This document shows, piece by piece, positions 32,995-44,794 of a stretch of 64,000 nt of DNA. The stretch covers positions 252,033,445-252,097,444 of the forward strand of contig OW240912.1 in assembly GCA_933207985.1 (NCBI GenBank). The letters are read 5' to 3'. This DNA comes from Pelobates cultripes. Lineage: Eukaryota; Chordata; Amphibia; Anura; Pelobatidae. Below the pieces are notes generated by a model. It saw nothing but the letters and a program-made list of their open reading frames with translations. It searched no databases and was not told the DNA's origin. Position 1 is the stretch's first letter, and the number at the start of each line of letters is the position of its first letter. Made by a program: the position numbers and the translations under genes.

Positions 32995-33091
32995 ATATAT
33001 ATAGTTATTATATACGTGTGTAATTTTACTCTAAGTGTATTTTTATAATAATATATGTATATATTAATAAAAAAATACACTTAGTATGACA
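32293..33091. repeat. Direct repeat, copy 1
   Basis: Nearly identical to 33735-34557 (offset about 1442). Differences seen: a T/A in AGTGGTACTGTC, a G/T in GTGCGCCTG, AGTCT against AGAGTCT and the length of the (TA)n tract. Contains TGGTCCCTGAAGGGTCGAAA near 32790, a block recalling the hammerhead GAAAC region but without its stem II. Ends AAATACACTTAGTATGACA. Confidence 0.92.
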
Positions 33092-33440
33092 CAGGCCTGA
33101 CCCTACTTGCGGTATAGCGAATAGGGGCAACATTTACTAATACTAAGTAAGTTTTACTTAGTATTAGTAAATTTGTCTGAGAGACCAATTTAGGTCTTTC
33201 AGCCTTTTGGTAGATAACTCCCTAATACCGTGGGAATTGGGAAATTATCTACTAAGCAACTGCAAGAGAAGTCCTGAAGTGCCGAAGTCCCGAAATTCCA
33301 AAATGCCAGAGTTCCGAAGTTCTGAAATTCCGAAGTTCTGAAGTGTCGAAGTGCCGAAGTGTTGAAGTTGCCGAAGTTCCGAAGTGTCGAAGTGCCTAAT
33401 TGCCGAAGTCCCGAATTTCGGAATGCCGAACCGAACCGAA
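33092..33440. repeat. Inverted piece of the palindrome-rich element plus a 9-10 bp minisatellite
   Basis: 33100-33270 matches the complement of 6945-7100 (TTTACTAATACTAAGTAA, GGTAGATAACTCCCTAAT). 33272-33435 is a run of about 16 units of CCGAAGTTC / CCGAAGTGT type. Frames through it are by-products. From 33441 to 33734 I see nothing. Confidence 0.85.
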
Positions 33441-33734
33441 AATTTTCCCCATGAAAATGCCTAGTGTTTTCCCCTGATATGTCTGGAAATTTTGTCATTT
33501 TTCCCCAAGCAGAAGCAGGTTTCGATTTTGGTGAGATGGTGACTGCTGGTAAAATTTACACATATCATTGAAACTAATCCATTGGAGGCATTAACAGTCT
33601 CATCAGCCAGAAATGTTGTGTTGCTAATGTTAAGATTTTGTAGTAAGTTAACAGCTGCTACTTGCCAATCATAGTGACAACTACTTTAGAGATTGTCAGC
33701 TGACCAATACCATTTACTGACAACATCAGAAAAG

Positions 33735-34397
33735 TCCCCAATGCTTTCTCCCATATACACCTTTGTTTAATTAATACCAACATGCTGACCATGATGGCAA
33801 TTGATTATAGTCAATAAGTGGTAACCAAATGCACTGTTGCTGATATAGATATAGGAAATAAAAGAAATATATCCAAAGCCAAAAAGCTACATTTTGGCTA
33901 CTCACACAGTAGATTTAATACTGTTTGTTAGCATACAGTAACATCTATTTTATATATCTTCATATATTTCATTTCATATATTGTATATGTATATGTTTTT
34001 AGAGCTATCAGCTGTGAATTTGCTATTAGTTTTGGATACATTGCATGGACAAAGATGGTAAATATTAGGTTTTAAAGTGGAACTGTCATGGTCGCTTGTA
34101 CCAACTGCATCTACACTGACAAGCTGGGTGTAAGCTTAGGCACAGCAGTAACCCAACCACCTCACTAGTATCACACTTGGTGTGATGACACAGTCTATTA
34201 CCCACTCAAAGGTGATATAAGATGCCCTGGTCCCTGAAGGGTCGAAACGTTGATGTAAAGGTGGTAATTATATTTTGAAATATAATTGGAAAACCAAGAG
34301 AGTGCTCCTGTATTCACTTGGTTTATTTGCTCTGCAAGGAAACAACGGGGTAAAGTTTCTTTATTTACATTTTTTGGTGGGTTGAGCGCCAGAGTCT

Positions 34398-34462
<65 letters not shown>

Positions 34463-34557
34463 ATATATAGTTATTATATACGTGTGTAATTTTACTCTAA
34501 GTGTATTTTTATAATAATATATGTATATATTAATAAAAAAATACACTTAGTATGACA
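33735..34557. repeat. Direct repeat, copy 2
   Basis: See copy 1. Its (TA)n tract (34402-34458) is longer. The two copies enclose 640 bp and could be LTR-like or pseudo-LTR-like, or a segmental duplication. Confidence 0.92.
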
Positions 34558-34640
34558 TTATATATAAGATATATATATACATATTATATATATATATATA
34601 TATATTTATATATGTCTCATATATATTATATATATATATA
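34558..34640. repeat. (TA)-rich microsatellite
   Basis: Nearly pure TA/TATG repeats up to the TA that flanks the following Tc1 element; the same (TA)n resumes on its other side (36263-36282). Confidence 0.9.
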
Positions 34641-34642
34641 TA

Positions 34643-36262
34643 CAGTTGCAAGAAAAAGTATGTGAACCCTTTGGAATGATATGGATTTCTGCACAAATTG
34701 GTCATAAAATGTGATCTGATCATCATCTAAGTCACAACAATAGACAATCCCAGTCTGCTTAAACTAATAACACACAAAGAATGAAATGTTGCCATGTTTT
34801 ATTGAACACACCATGTAAACATTCACAGTGCAGGTGGAAAAAGTATGTGAACCCTTGGATTTAATAACTGATTGAACCTCCTTTGGCAGCAATAACTTCA
34901 ACCAAACGTTTCCTGTAGTTGCAGATCAGACGTGCACAACGGTCAGGAGTAATTCTTGACCATTCCTCTTTACAGAACTGTTTCAGTTCAGCAATATTCT
35001 TGGGATGTCTGGTTTGAATCGCTTTCTTGAGGTCATGCCACAGCATCTCAATCGGGTTGAGGTCAGGACTCTGACTGGGCCACTTCAGAAGGTGTATTTA
35101 CTTCTGTTTAAGCCATTCTGTTGTTGATTTACTTCTATGCTTTGGGTCATTGTCCTGTTGCAACACCCATCTTCTGTTGAGCTTCAGCTGGTAGACAGAT
35201 GGCCTTAAGTTCTCCTGCAAAATGTCTTGATAAACTTGGAAATTAATTTTTCCTTCGATGATAGCAATCTGTCCAGGCCCTGACGCAGCAAAGCAGCCCC
35301 AAACCATGATGCCCCCACCACCATACTTCACAGTTGGGATGAGGTTTTGATGTTGGTGTGCTGTACCTTTTTTTGGCCACACATAGTGTTGTATGTTTCT
35401 TCCAAACAACTCAACTTTGGTTTCATCTGTCCACAGAATATTTTACCAGTACTGCTGTGGAACATCCAGGTGCTCTTGTGCAAACTCTAAATGTGCAGCA
35501 ATGTTTTGTTTGGACAGCAGTGGCTTCCTCTGTGGTATCCTCCCAAGAAATCCATTCTTGTTTAGTGTTTTACGTATTGTAGATTCGCTAACAGGGATGT
35601 TAGCATTTGCCAGTGACTTTTGTAAGTCTTTAGCTGCCACTCTAGGATTCTTCTTCACCTCATTGAGCAGTGTGCACTGTGCTCTTGCAGTCATCTTTAC
35701 AGGACGGCCACTCCTATGGAGAGTAGTAGCAGTGTTGAACTTTCTTCATTTATAGGCAATTTGTCTTACCATGGACTGATGACCAGCAAGGCTTTTGGAG
35801 ATACTTTTATAAGCCTTTCCAGCTTTATGCAAGTCAACAATTCTTAATCGTAGATCTTCTGAGAGCTCTTTTGTGCGAGGCATCATTCACATCAGGCAAT
35901 GCTTCTTGTGAAAAGCAAACCCAGAACTGGTGTGTATTTTTTATAGGGCAGGGCAGCTGTAACCAACACCTCCAATCTCATCTCATTGATTGGACTCCAG
36001 TTGGCTGACATCTCACTCCAATTAGCTCTTGGAAATGTCATTAGTCTAGGGGTTCACATACTTTTTCCACCTGCACTGTGAATGTTTACATGGTGTGTTC
36101 AATAAAAACATGGCAACATTTCATTCTTTGTGTGTTATTAGTTTAAGCAGACTGTGATTGTCTATTGTTGTGACTTAGATGATGATCAGATCACATTTTA
36201 TGACCAATTTGTGCAGAAATCCATATCATTCCAAAGGGTTCACATACTTTTTCTTGCAACTG
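34643..36262 (-). mobile_element. Tc1/mariner element, DD34E type, complete with long terminal repeats
   Basis: Begins CAGTTGCAAGAAAAAGTATG and ends with the complement, between TA dinucleotides (34641-34642; 36263-36264). The inverted repeats are about 212 bp (34643-34854; 36051-36262), each with AAAAAGTATGTGAACCC at its outer and inner end, the IR/DR layout. It inserted into a TA microsatellite. A remnant of a sister copy is at 15528. Confidence 0.95.
34861..35886 (-). pseudogene. Tc1 transposase, DD34E, with three stop codons
   Basis: One reading frame of 341 codons from [20 protein letters not shown] (35886) to a stop at 34861, with in-frame stops at 35746-35748, 35443-35445 and 35098-35100 but no frameshift. 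The paired-like helix-turn-helix region is followed by LWTDETKVELFG (first Asp), GGGIMVWGCF, QQDNDPKH (second Asp) and [11 protein letters not shown] (Glu), 34 residues after the second Asp. A recently dead copy. Confidence 0.93.
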
Positions 36263-38159
36263 TATATATATATATATATTTATTTTTTCAATTTATTACC
36301 TTGTTTTTTTATTTTTAAACTTTTTTTTTACTTTTTTCACCAGCAGGGGGTCTGCCTGTCAGTTCAGGCAGTCCCCCTGCAGGCAACACTATGGACGCCT
36401 ATTGCGGCTATGTGACCACTCTTTCAGAGCAGTCACCTGGCCCGTGGGGTCCTAATTTGCTGAGGGGGGACTGTCTGGGCTGTCAAACATTCCCCCGAGA
36501 TGGAGCGGAAGACCGATCGCCTTTGGGGGGCAAATTGTAATGAGAACCATCCGGTACTTGCACTGGTAATCTATGACTGAATCACTGTAACCAAACACTG
36601 GCACCTTTCTCAGTAATTGAACTGGTTTTTTGACATGTTATGAGGGGGGGGCTGCTTTTTCCCTATTTGTTTGTTTGTTTGTTTCTTTATGTAAAAAAGG
36701 CTACTATCTTACATCTCTGTTGTATGTGTGCATCTATAAATAAAGAATTAGAAAAAAAAGCAGGTAAAAAGGTGTCAATTAGTGTGCTGCAATGCACACA
36801 TGGCTACAATATTGTCTAAATGCCTAACCTAATTCCTTAGACAATATCTGGCAGTTTTCTAATGTCAATCCTGAGTTGGCAATTTTAGATTACAATATAT
36901 CTGGATTAAAAAAACAGTGAGATTAATTGTAATGTTTTTCCTCTTGTTATCTTGTATTAATAAAAATATGAGAAGTAGGAGTCATTTTACATTGAAAAAA
37001 TTGGATTTTTAAAAATGTAATTTAAAAAAATGCTTAATGGAAAAATTAATTAGACAATATATGATCCATTTCAACCCTTCCACCCTCCAAAGATCAAAGC
37101 GTTCTCAAACATTCCTTATAGCTTGAGTGACTGCTCCTCAGTGTGAAAAAAACACAGTACCAATTCATCTTCTCCCAACTATGTGTAAGCCTGTTGCAAG
37201 CATAGTCACACCGCAAGACTCAGTCGCAAGGATGAAACCACTCCAATCAAGGCATTTGAAAAAAAATGCCAGCAGCAGTAGCAGTCATTTTCAAGTGAAA
37301 AAGGAGATTTTTAAAAAATGAAAGTAAAAGGTGGAGGGTAATTTAAGAGACACTCATCCCTTCCACCATGAGAAAAACAAAGCTTTCCCACACATTTCCC
37401 AACTGTGTGTTGAGAGGTAGCAGGCATTGCAAGACTGAGTCAGGCAGATTGTTACCTCTACAATCAAAAGCATTTTAAAAAAGAGGAGCAGTAGCATTAA
37501 GAGAAGTTTAATTTGAACTTTTTTATTCACAACCAGATTTCAGAATACTTTTACAAATTTATAAACAACTTTAAAAATGATCAGTTGGATCTCAGCCAGC
37601 AGTTGATGGCAAGTCAAGTGAATAGCAAGGTAACTAAACTTGGGGAGATTGAATTTGAATTTATCTTAATCAGGGACATTTGTGAGCTTTGTGGATTGAG
37701 TATGTTCTCTATAAGAGTAAACACTCACTAGCTTTAGTCAGTTGTCGGTGGTCATGACAACAGCTGCTGGACAGCCAGACACAGAGCAGTCCACACACTA
37801 TTCTTCTCATCTCAATAGCTCAGAGAGTTATAACTAGGAGGCAAAGCAGGTTCACAAAGATAAGCTCTGACCATTTCAAAGGCACCTATAGGCTCATTTT
37901 GGCTGCTGGCTGATTCAATTTCTCCCCCAAATCCCAAACAGCCTTTGCTTAAACCGCAGATGTTAAGCTCTGTTGTGTTGGGGTCTTGCTGTCGTCACTA
38001 CTGCTGAAACTAGTAGACAATGACAACATGTTAGATTCAATGTTTAAATCTTCTTCAACCAGCATGCCTCTCTAACTGCAAATCATCTGTCCCTATAGTA
38101 TGTCAGGCTGTTAAATAAGAGTGCCACATTCCCTTTTATCCTAGGATTACACAGAGAAG
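36263..38159. other. No gene recognised; scattered repeat-like sequence
   Basis: 36340-36380 holds an inverted pair (GGGGGTCTGCCTG / CAGGCAGTCCCCC). 37090-37500 has two diverged tandem segments (CAAAGCGTTCTCAAACATTC and CAAAGCTTTCCCACACATTT, then shared GCAAGACTGAGTC). Frames at 37127 and 37513 match nothing I know. Confidence 0.4.
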
Positions 38160-39300
38160 CAGCGGCGTACATACTGCGGTCGCAGGGGTCGCAGCTGCGA
38201 CCAGGCCCACCACACAAGGGGGCCAGCTGCCCTGCGGACCCCTGTGACCGGGTATTCGCTGCCATCATCTTCTGCGGCTTCTGCCCACGCGGCAAACCGC
38301 TGGGGCCACTGTCCAAGGGGTCCATCGGGTGGCCCATGTTGTCAGGGCCACCAGATGGATGTGGATTGTCAGGGGGCCCGGTCAGCGCTGGGCGCTTTAA
38401 CAGCGCGACCAGGCCCCCTGTGATGACATCTCAAGCTGTCACTCCTCCCAGCTAACACTGAGAGCCGCGCAGGAGGAAGCAGAGGGAGTCAGAGTGGGAA
38501 CTCTGACTCCCATCCACTTGAGCCACCACTGGACCCCAGGGAAAGTCATCCTCCTGCACCTTAAAGGTAGGAAACAGGAGGGTGACTTAAACATTTTGTG
38601 TGTGTGTGTGCCTGTCTGTATGTATGTGTGTCTGTCTGTGTGTGTGTCTGCCTGTTTGTATGTATGTCTTTGTATGTATGTGTGTGCCTGTCCGTATGTA
38701 TGTGTGTCTGTCTGTCTGTGTGTCTGCCTGTTTGTATGTGTGTGTGCTTGTCTGTTTGTATGTATGTATGTATGTGAGTCTTGTGTGTGTGTGTCTGTCT
38801 GTTTGTATGTCTGTCTGTGTGTCTGTCTGTCTGTGTGTCTGTCTGTCTGTCTGTATGTGTCTGTCTATGTGTATGTGTGCCTGTCTGTTTTTTATGTATG
38901 TGTCTTTGTATGCATGTGTCTTGTGTGTGTGTGTGTGTGTCTGTATGTGTGTGTGTCTGTATGTGTGCCTGTCTGTCTGTATGTGTGTGTGTGCCTGTCT
39001 GTGTATGTGTGTATGTCTGTCTGTGTGTGTGTCTGCCTGCCTGTATGTGTGTGTGCTTGTCTGTTTGTATGTATGTATGTGCGTCTTGTGTGTGTGTGTG
39101 TGTCTGTATGTATGTCTGTCTGTATGTATATATGTGTGCCTGTCTGTTTGTATGTAAGTGTCTGTGTGTATATGTCTTTGTGTGTGTGTGTCTCTATGTA
39201 TGTGTGTATGTGTGTGTGTCTGTCGGGAGGGAAATAAGGAATGTTGGGGGCCCACGGATCATTTTCACATCGGGCCCCATGGTTTGTGTGTACGCCACTG
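38160..39300. mobile_element. Non-autonomous hAT element with internal TG array
   Basis: Ends CAGCGGCGTACATAC and GTGTGTACGCCACTG are inverted repeats matching 13 of 15 bases. They are flanked by CAGAGAAG (38152-38159) and CAGGGAAG (39301-39308), an 8-bp target duplication with one change, as hAT elements make. The GC-rich left part has no transposase. Confidence 0.85.
38595..39225. repeat. TG/TCTG/TATG compound microsatellite
   Basis: About 630 bp of TGTGTGTCTGTCTGTATG-type units inside the hAT element. Long frames on both strands (for example 38494-39237) are Cys/Val or Thr/His peptides of the repeat and not genes. Confidence 0.95.
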
Positions 39301-39308
39301 CAGGGAAG

Positions 39309-40717
39309 CTATCATTAGTTTAGGGCTATTGGCAATTTTTTAACTCAAACAAGTTTTTAGTATATCTATCAGGCTCTTGACCACTGAGGCTACATCGTCC
39401 TTCAGTGTGCCACAAGGAACTAATTCCCTGTTTTCCAGGAAGTCTTCCATCCTATTTATGAGATATTACTAGAAATAAAGGGAAATGAAGGCAATGACAA
39501 CAAGTCCACTGATTTCACCGAACCTATGATTTGTCCACTATAAAACACATAAGCTGTAACACTTGAACTAGCTGTGGTAGAAGTAGCTGCAGTTATTGTG
39601 GAGCTGGTGGTCTTCTAGATGGGACTAGCTGTCTTTGCTGATCCAACTACAGAATCTGTTTCATTACAGCATAAAAAGGCCAAGATAAAACTATTTGCCT
39701 CCTGGATGGTAAATCAGATGCTAATCCCACTATCTTGCGGCTGAATGCTACTAATAGTGGTGGAGGAGGGGGCAGTCAAGAGGTTACCTTTTTATTATTA
39801 AAATATATTTGGGATATTATTGATTATTGTAATCTAGCACAACGTTATGCTTCAAAAATAGTTGTTTGTATTGCAAGATGGGTTGCTGCTTGGTGGATTT
39901 ACTTGTGTAACATTATTGTGTTTGACTCTAAGAAACAATACACTGTGCAATGCACAGTGCTCTCATGCTTGCACAGCACACTCTGGACTGAATAAACTCA
40001 GAAAAAGATATGAAATGTATTTTTTTAGAAACACATATAAAACAAAACCCTGCCAAACTGTAGCAGTAACTGACTAGCAGTCGGCACAAGAATAACTGTA
40101 GCTACCAGTCTCAAACTAGGATGAACAAAACAATCTATCCCCCACTCAAAGTTTGTATGAGTGCAACTGTAGCAGCATATAGGCAAAATGAAAAGTTTTT
40201 TTTTTTTTTTTTTACTTTTTACACACTTTTCAAAAAAGGGTTTTCTTTCTACAAACACTTAACAAAAAAGACCAGCCAAACTGTAAATTGGCTATTTCAA
40301 GTTAGTACTAAGTGGCAGTGGTTACTAGCAGCAAGCACAGCACTCACATACACACCAGTTTTGAACTAGAATTCATTAAATAGGGTCTACTGTCTCTCAT
40401 TAAACATAGTTTTAATGCCACAAGCAGTACCGAAACCTAGTTTATGCTAGGATCTATTACACAGACACAGCAATAACTTATGGTCTGTTTCCCTCAAAAG
40501 CTGCAGTCAAAGGTCAAAGTATGTGGAAGAATCGTGCTTGGAAGTATAGATTGGTTTACTCTCTATTTACTCTCTATTTGGTTATTAATGGTTTAGCCTC
40601 TATTGGCTAGTTGTCACTTGATTTGTGAATAAAATCAACCTTTAGTAGCTGTCATGTAACAATCAATAATTTCCTTTTTTTTTTTTACCTTTTGATTGCA
40701 CAGGAGATACAGTACAC
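39309..40717. other. No gene seen
   Basis: Contains weakly repeated blocks (CCAAACTGTAGCAGTAACTG at 40050; CCAGCCAAACTGTAAATTGG at 40272) that may be subterminal repeats of a decayed DNA transposon. T runs at 40199 and 40675. Confidence 0.35.
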
Positions 40718-41165
40718 ACAGGGGCGGACTGACCGGTCGGGCACTTCGGACACGGTCCGAGGGCCCGGCCGGGAGGGGGGCCCGCCGCCAGGGCCGCCTT
40801 CAGGGGCCCCGGCGGCAGGGCTGGATTGGGGGGGGACTGCAGGTGCCACCGGGTGGCCAGTCCGGTGGCACACTGTGAGGGGGCCGGCCGATTTCATGCT
40901 GCAGCCGCCGGACCGGGTGGCAGCCTCGCCGGTCCGGCGGCATTCCGCTCATTAACACTGAAGGAGGAGGAGGAGCATGTGTCTGTCATGCTCCCTGCGG
41001 TTCCCACAATTCCCAGCACAGGATGTGGGAACCGCAAAGGAGCATGACAGACACATGCTCCTCCTCCTCCTTCTTCTTCAGTGTTATTGAGAGGAATGCC
41101 GCCGGACCGGCCAGGCTGCCACCCGGTCCGGCGGCTCTAAAATGAAACGGCCGGCCCCCTCTGAC
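40718..41165. mobile_element. hAT-like GC-rich element with internal hairpin
   Basis: Starts near ACAGGGGCGGACTGACCGG, a hAT-type end. A hairpin spans about 40905-41135: CCGCCGGACCGGG, CACTGAAGGAGGAGG, CATGTGTCTGTCATGCTCC and GCGGTTCCCAC are mirrored in the right arm. The right terminus and target duplication were not found. Confidence 0.6.
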
Positions 41166-41680
41166 TAGTAAGAGGGGGGAGAGATGGGGAGGGGGGAGAA
41201 AGAGAGGGGAGAGATGGGGAGAAAGAGAGGGGAGAGATGGGGAGAAAGAGAGGGGAGAAAGAGGGGAAACAGAGAGATGGAGAGGGGGAGAGATGGGGAG
41301 GGGAGAAAGAGGGGGGAACAGAGAGATGGAGAGGGGGGAGAGATGGGGAGGGGGGAGAAGAGGGGGAACAGAGATGGGAGGGGGAGAAAGAGGGGGGAAC
41401 AGAGAGATGGGGAGGGGGAGAAAGGGGGGGCAATAAAGAGATGGGGAGAAAGAGAGGGAAGAATGAGACACAGGGGGAGACAGAGACAGAGAGGGAAGAA
41501 TGAGACACAGGGGGATACAGAGACAGAGAGGGAAGAATGAGACACAGGGAGAAAAAGGGGGAATAGAGAGATGGGGAGGGGGAGAAAGAGACAGAGAGGG
41601 AAGAATGAGACACGGGGAGAAAGAGGGGGAATAGAGAGTTGGGGGAGGGGGGAGAAAGAGAGGGAAGAATGCCCCCCCTC
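41166..41680. repeat. GA-rich minisatellite
   Basis: Units such as GGGGAGAGATGGGGAGAAAG and GGAAGAATGAGACACAGGGG. The complementary frames (for example 40986-41792 minus) read it as Ser/Pro repeats. Confidence 0.93.
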
Positions 41681-41784
41681 CCCTGTCCGCAGGCACCGTG
41701 CGGGCAGGGGAGGAAGAGAGGACCTGGGAGCTCACCCTGCAGCTCCTCTGGGTCCTTCTTGCGCGAGCACAGAGCGTTGCAGCG

Positions 41785-41798
41785 GTTACCATGGCAAC
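41785..41798. promoter_or_regulatory. X-box-like motif (RFX type)
   Basis: GTTACCATGGCAAC is a full match to the palindromic X-box GTTNCCATNGNAAC, which RFX factors bind. It lies in GC-rich repeat DNA next to the GA array, with no gene nearby, so it may be chance. Confidence 0.35.
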
Positions 41799-41914
41799 GT
41801 TACTGCTCTTGCGAGAGTCAACTCTAGCCCTGGAGCTACGGGCTAGAGTTCACTCTCAACACTGTAACCCCATGGATTCCTGGTGGTCGCAGTGGTGAGA
41901 GTGAACTCTAGCCC

Positions 41915-42300
41915 CATAAACACACTGCCCCCACACACACACCATACACATTCACACACTGCCCCCATACACACCATACACATTTACACACATTGCCTCA
42001 CACACACACATACACTGCCCACCCATATACACACAGACCCCCATACACAGCCCCCCATACTAACATTGCCACACACATACACTGCCCACACACCCTACAC
42101 ATTCTGATTAGCCTTCCCGTTCGCGAGTTACGGAGCCCTGGAGGTCTCAGCGGTGTTTGGGTAACTGAGTGTCCGATTTGAGTTCCAGACACTCGACGAC
42201 CAAACACCGCTGAGGTTTTTGTGCGTAAGAAGGCCGCCGCCACGTGTTCGTATGCCGAACGGCGGCCACCCAGATACATGCACAAAGTACTAATTAACCT
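41915..42300. repeat. CA-rich tract followed by hairpins
   Basis: Up to 42105 the sequence is ACACACTGCCCC/ATACACACC-like units. At 42148-42215 CTCAGCGGTGTTTGG pairs with CCAAACACCGCTGAG, and GAGTGTC pairs with GACACTC inside. No gene from 42300 to 42780. Confidence 0.75.
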
Positions 42301-42781
42301 GCGGTTAGAGAAGTGTGAAGCCTAATAAGGCGCACACTTCTCTCTGGGGTGGTCTATTGGTTCGGTAGTTTTCATTCGTATGGAATACGGATGGAAACTA
42401 CAGAACAATGATACGAATACTACATACAGTTTTAACTATACAGAAGAATAAACACACACATTTCAGTTTTAACACAGTCTTTTAGGACAGCCTTAATACC
42501 ATCCGCTACAGTGTATATCCTTTTAAAATCTGTAACAGTATCCTAAATCAATATTAACAATACATTTTATTATACACTTGTGTTTGTGTCTTATTTGTCA
42601 CACATTCCCTAAAAGAATATCCTTGTAGGAGGGTCATAATTTCTTACAATATGTGTCTGGTCAATATAGGTGGGTCATGTTTCAATTCAAGCATATGTAT
42701 TGTAATAATCCTGTTGGACTTTATTTCTTCAGGATCACTGTAGATATTCAACTATTAACTTGTGCATTAGCTTCCATAAGG

Positions 42782-42872
42782 GCACCACAGGATTACACCA
42801 GGAGTGCAAGCCCTCGCTATATATATATTTCCTGGTGTAATCCTGTGGTTTCCTGGTGTAATCCTGTGGTGC
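42782..42872. repeat. Perfect 22-bp inverted repeat with a duplicated arm
   Basis: GCACCACAGGATTACACCAG and two more bases (42782-42803) are mirrored at 42851-42872; a third copy of the right arm (19 bp) lies at 42830-42848. TA-rich loop. Confidence 0.9.
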
Positions 42873-43241
42873 CCGGTGCTGGTTAGTAGGTACTAGACCT
42901 TGTCTTTAGGTTTGATTTAGCACCATCCAACTCACAGCCTGGTAGGTTATATTCACCTTCAATTCTTCCTACAACCTTTGTCATTAATTCTTGTAGGTCT
43001 TGGCCTAATAAATTCTAGCAGTGACAAACTACATACCTGACAGTACACATCCAGATATGTCATTTTCAACATACTATGAATCTTCTACCATAAGTTCCAT
43101 CCTTTTATAGTTTGGTTATTGGCCTCCAGTGAATTAGGAGTCAATTAGTTAATTTTTCAGGCCTCTATGGCTTAATGTAGTGGTCCCGCGAGGCCAACTT
43201 CCATCACTGCCTGCAGATGTCTACATGTGTTCTCTCACTGT

Positions 43242-44794
43242 TATATCGACTGGCATAAACTCTTTAGTGAAAAGAACACAGAGCATAAATGGAATATCTT
43301 CAAGTAAATATTATAAAGGTAAATTTCTCAGTATGTACCATTGGGTAATAAACAAAAAAAAAATAAAAAATTGAAACCAATGTGGCTTAGTGGGAAAGTG
43401 AATCAAGAAATTAAAAATAAGAAAAGGGCATTTAAAGCCTTTTAATTGGACAAATCACAGGCATCCTATAAAAGATATAAGAAAGCCAATAATGCATGCT
43501 AAAAGGTGATTAGATTCACTAAGCTACAAAATGTGAAAGTGATTGCCAAAGAAAGAAAAAACAACCCTAAAGCATTTTCTAAGAACATAAAATCTAAAAA
43601 AAAAAAAAAAAGTAGGTACACTAAAAACCAGAATGGAGGTGTTAGTTAACGAAGACCAGGAAAATGTAGAAATTTTAAATAACCATTTCGCCTCCATATA
43701 TATTAAGGAATAACCTATGGCAATAGATATGCAAATGATTTCTGCAAAAAACTTGCAGAAAAATTGTAATTGGAAGACTCAAGACAAGGTGCTGCAGCAA
43801 CTAAAGAAAGTTAATATAAACAAAGCTCCGGGGCCTGACTGTATTCATCCACAAGTTCTTAAGGTACTAAATGTGGAAATAAGTGAACCTCTGTTTTTAA
43901 TCTTTCTAGATTCCAGAAGTGTACCGTAGGATTACAGGAAGGCAGATGTGAATCCTATATTCAAAAAGGGTTTACAATCCTTGCCTGGAAATTATAGAAC
44001 TGTAAGATTAACTCTGTGGCTGGGAAAGTATTTGAAAGGTTATTAAGGGATAATATTCAAAAATTCCTTGAAGAATGTGGTTATCAGCAAAAATCAGCAT
44101 TGATATGACTAACTTGATTGCATTCTACGAAGAAGTAAGTAGAATTATAGATCAGGGTGTTGCAGTGGATGTGATCTATTTGGATTTTGCCAAGGCGTTT
44201 GATACAGTTCCAAACAATAGATTAGTGTTCAATCTTTAAAAAAAAAAAAAAAATGGTCTAGATGAAAATCTTGGGTAGAACACTGGCTTAAAAACAGAGA
44301 GTACAGAGAGTTGTCATTTATGGAAATGTTGCTAGACAGAGGGTGCAAGTTGTGTCCCTTGTGGTTCTGTTCAGGGGCCCCTTCTATTTAACATGTTTAT
44401 AAATGATCTTGAAAAAAACATTGAAAGTCATGTTTCAGTGTTTGCAGATGACACCAAACTCTAAAGTAATACAATGTGAGCAAGATATTACTTTGCTGCA
44501 AAGGGATTTAGATAGACTGGTGGAATGGGCACTCAAATGGCGGATGAAATTTAATGTAGAAAAATGCAAAGTTATGCACTTCGGCGTAAAGAATGTACAA
44601 GCAACGTATACCCTTAATGGAAGCGAATTAGGGATAACACACAAGAAAGATTTGGGAATTGTTATAGACAACAAACTATGCAACAATGTGCAATAACAAT
44701 TGCCAGTAAGGTATTGCCATGCATGAAAAAGAGCATTAACTTTCAGGATGAGAATATAATTTTTCCTCTTTATAAATCACAGGTAAGACCACAT
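43242..44794 (+). pseudogene. CR1 ORF2 fragment, second copy
   Basis: Begins in the linker (SLVKRTQSINGI region) and covers reverse transcriptase blocks: VNINKAPGPDCIHPQVLK (43807-43860), VIYLDFAKAFDTVPNNRL (about 44170-44225), FADDTKL (44442-44462) and MKFNVEKCKVMHFGVKN. Many small deletions and A-run expansions (for example 44238-44252) shift the frame. It ends abruptly at 44794 where an LTR begins. Confidence 0.9.

Noticed and set aside
38494..39323. Long Cys-rich and Thr/His-rich frames on both strands
   Set aside because: Translations of the TG compound microsatellite in the hAT element.
40986..41792. 268-codon Ser/Pro-rich minus-strand frame
   Set aside because: Antisense of the GA-rich minisatellite plus the hairpin; no domain and repeat-driven composition.
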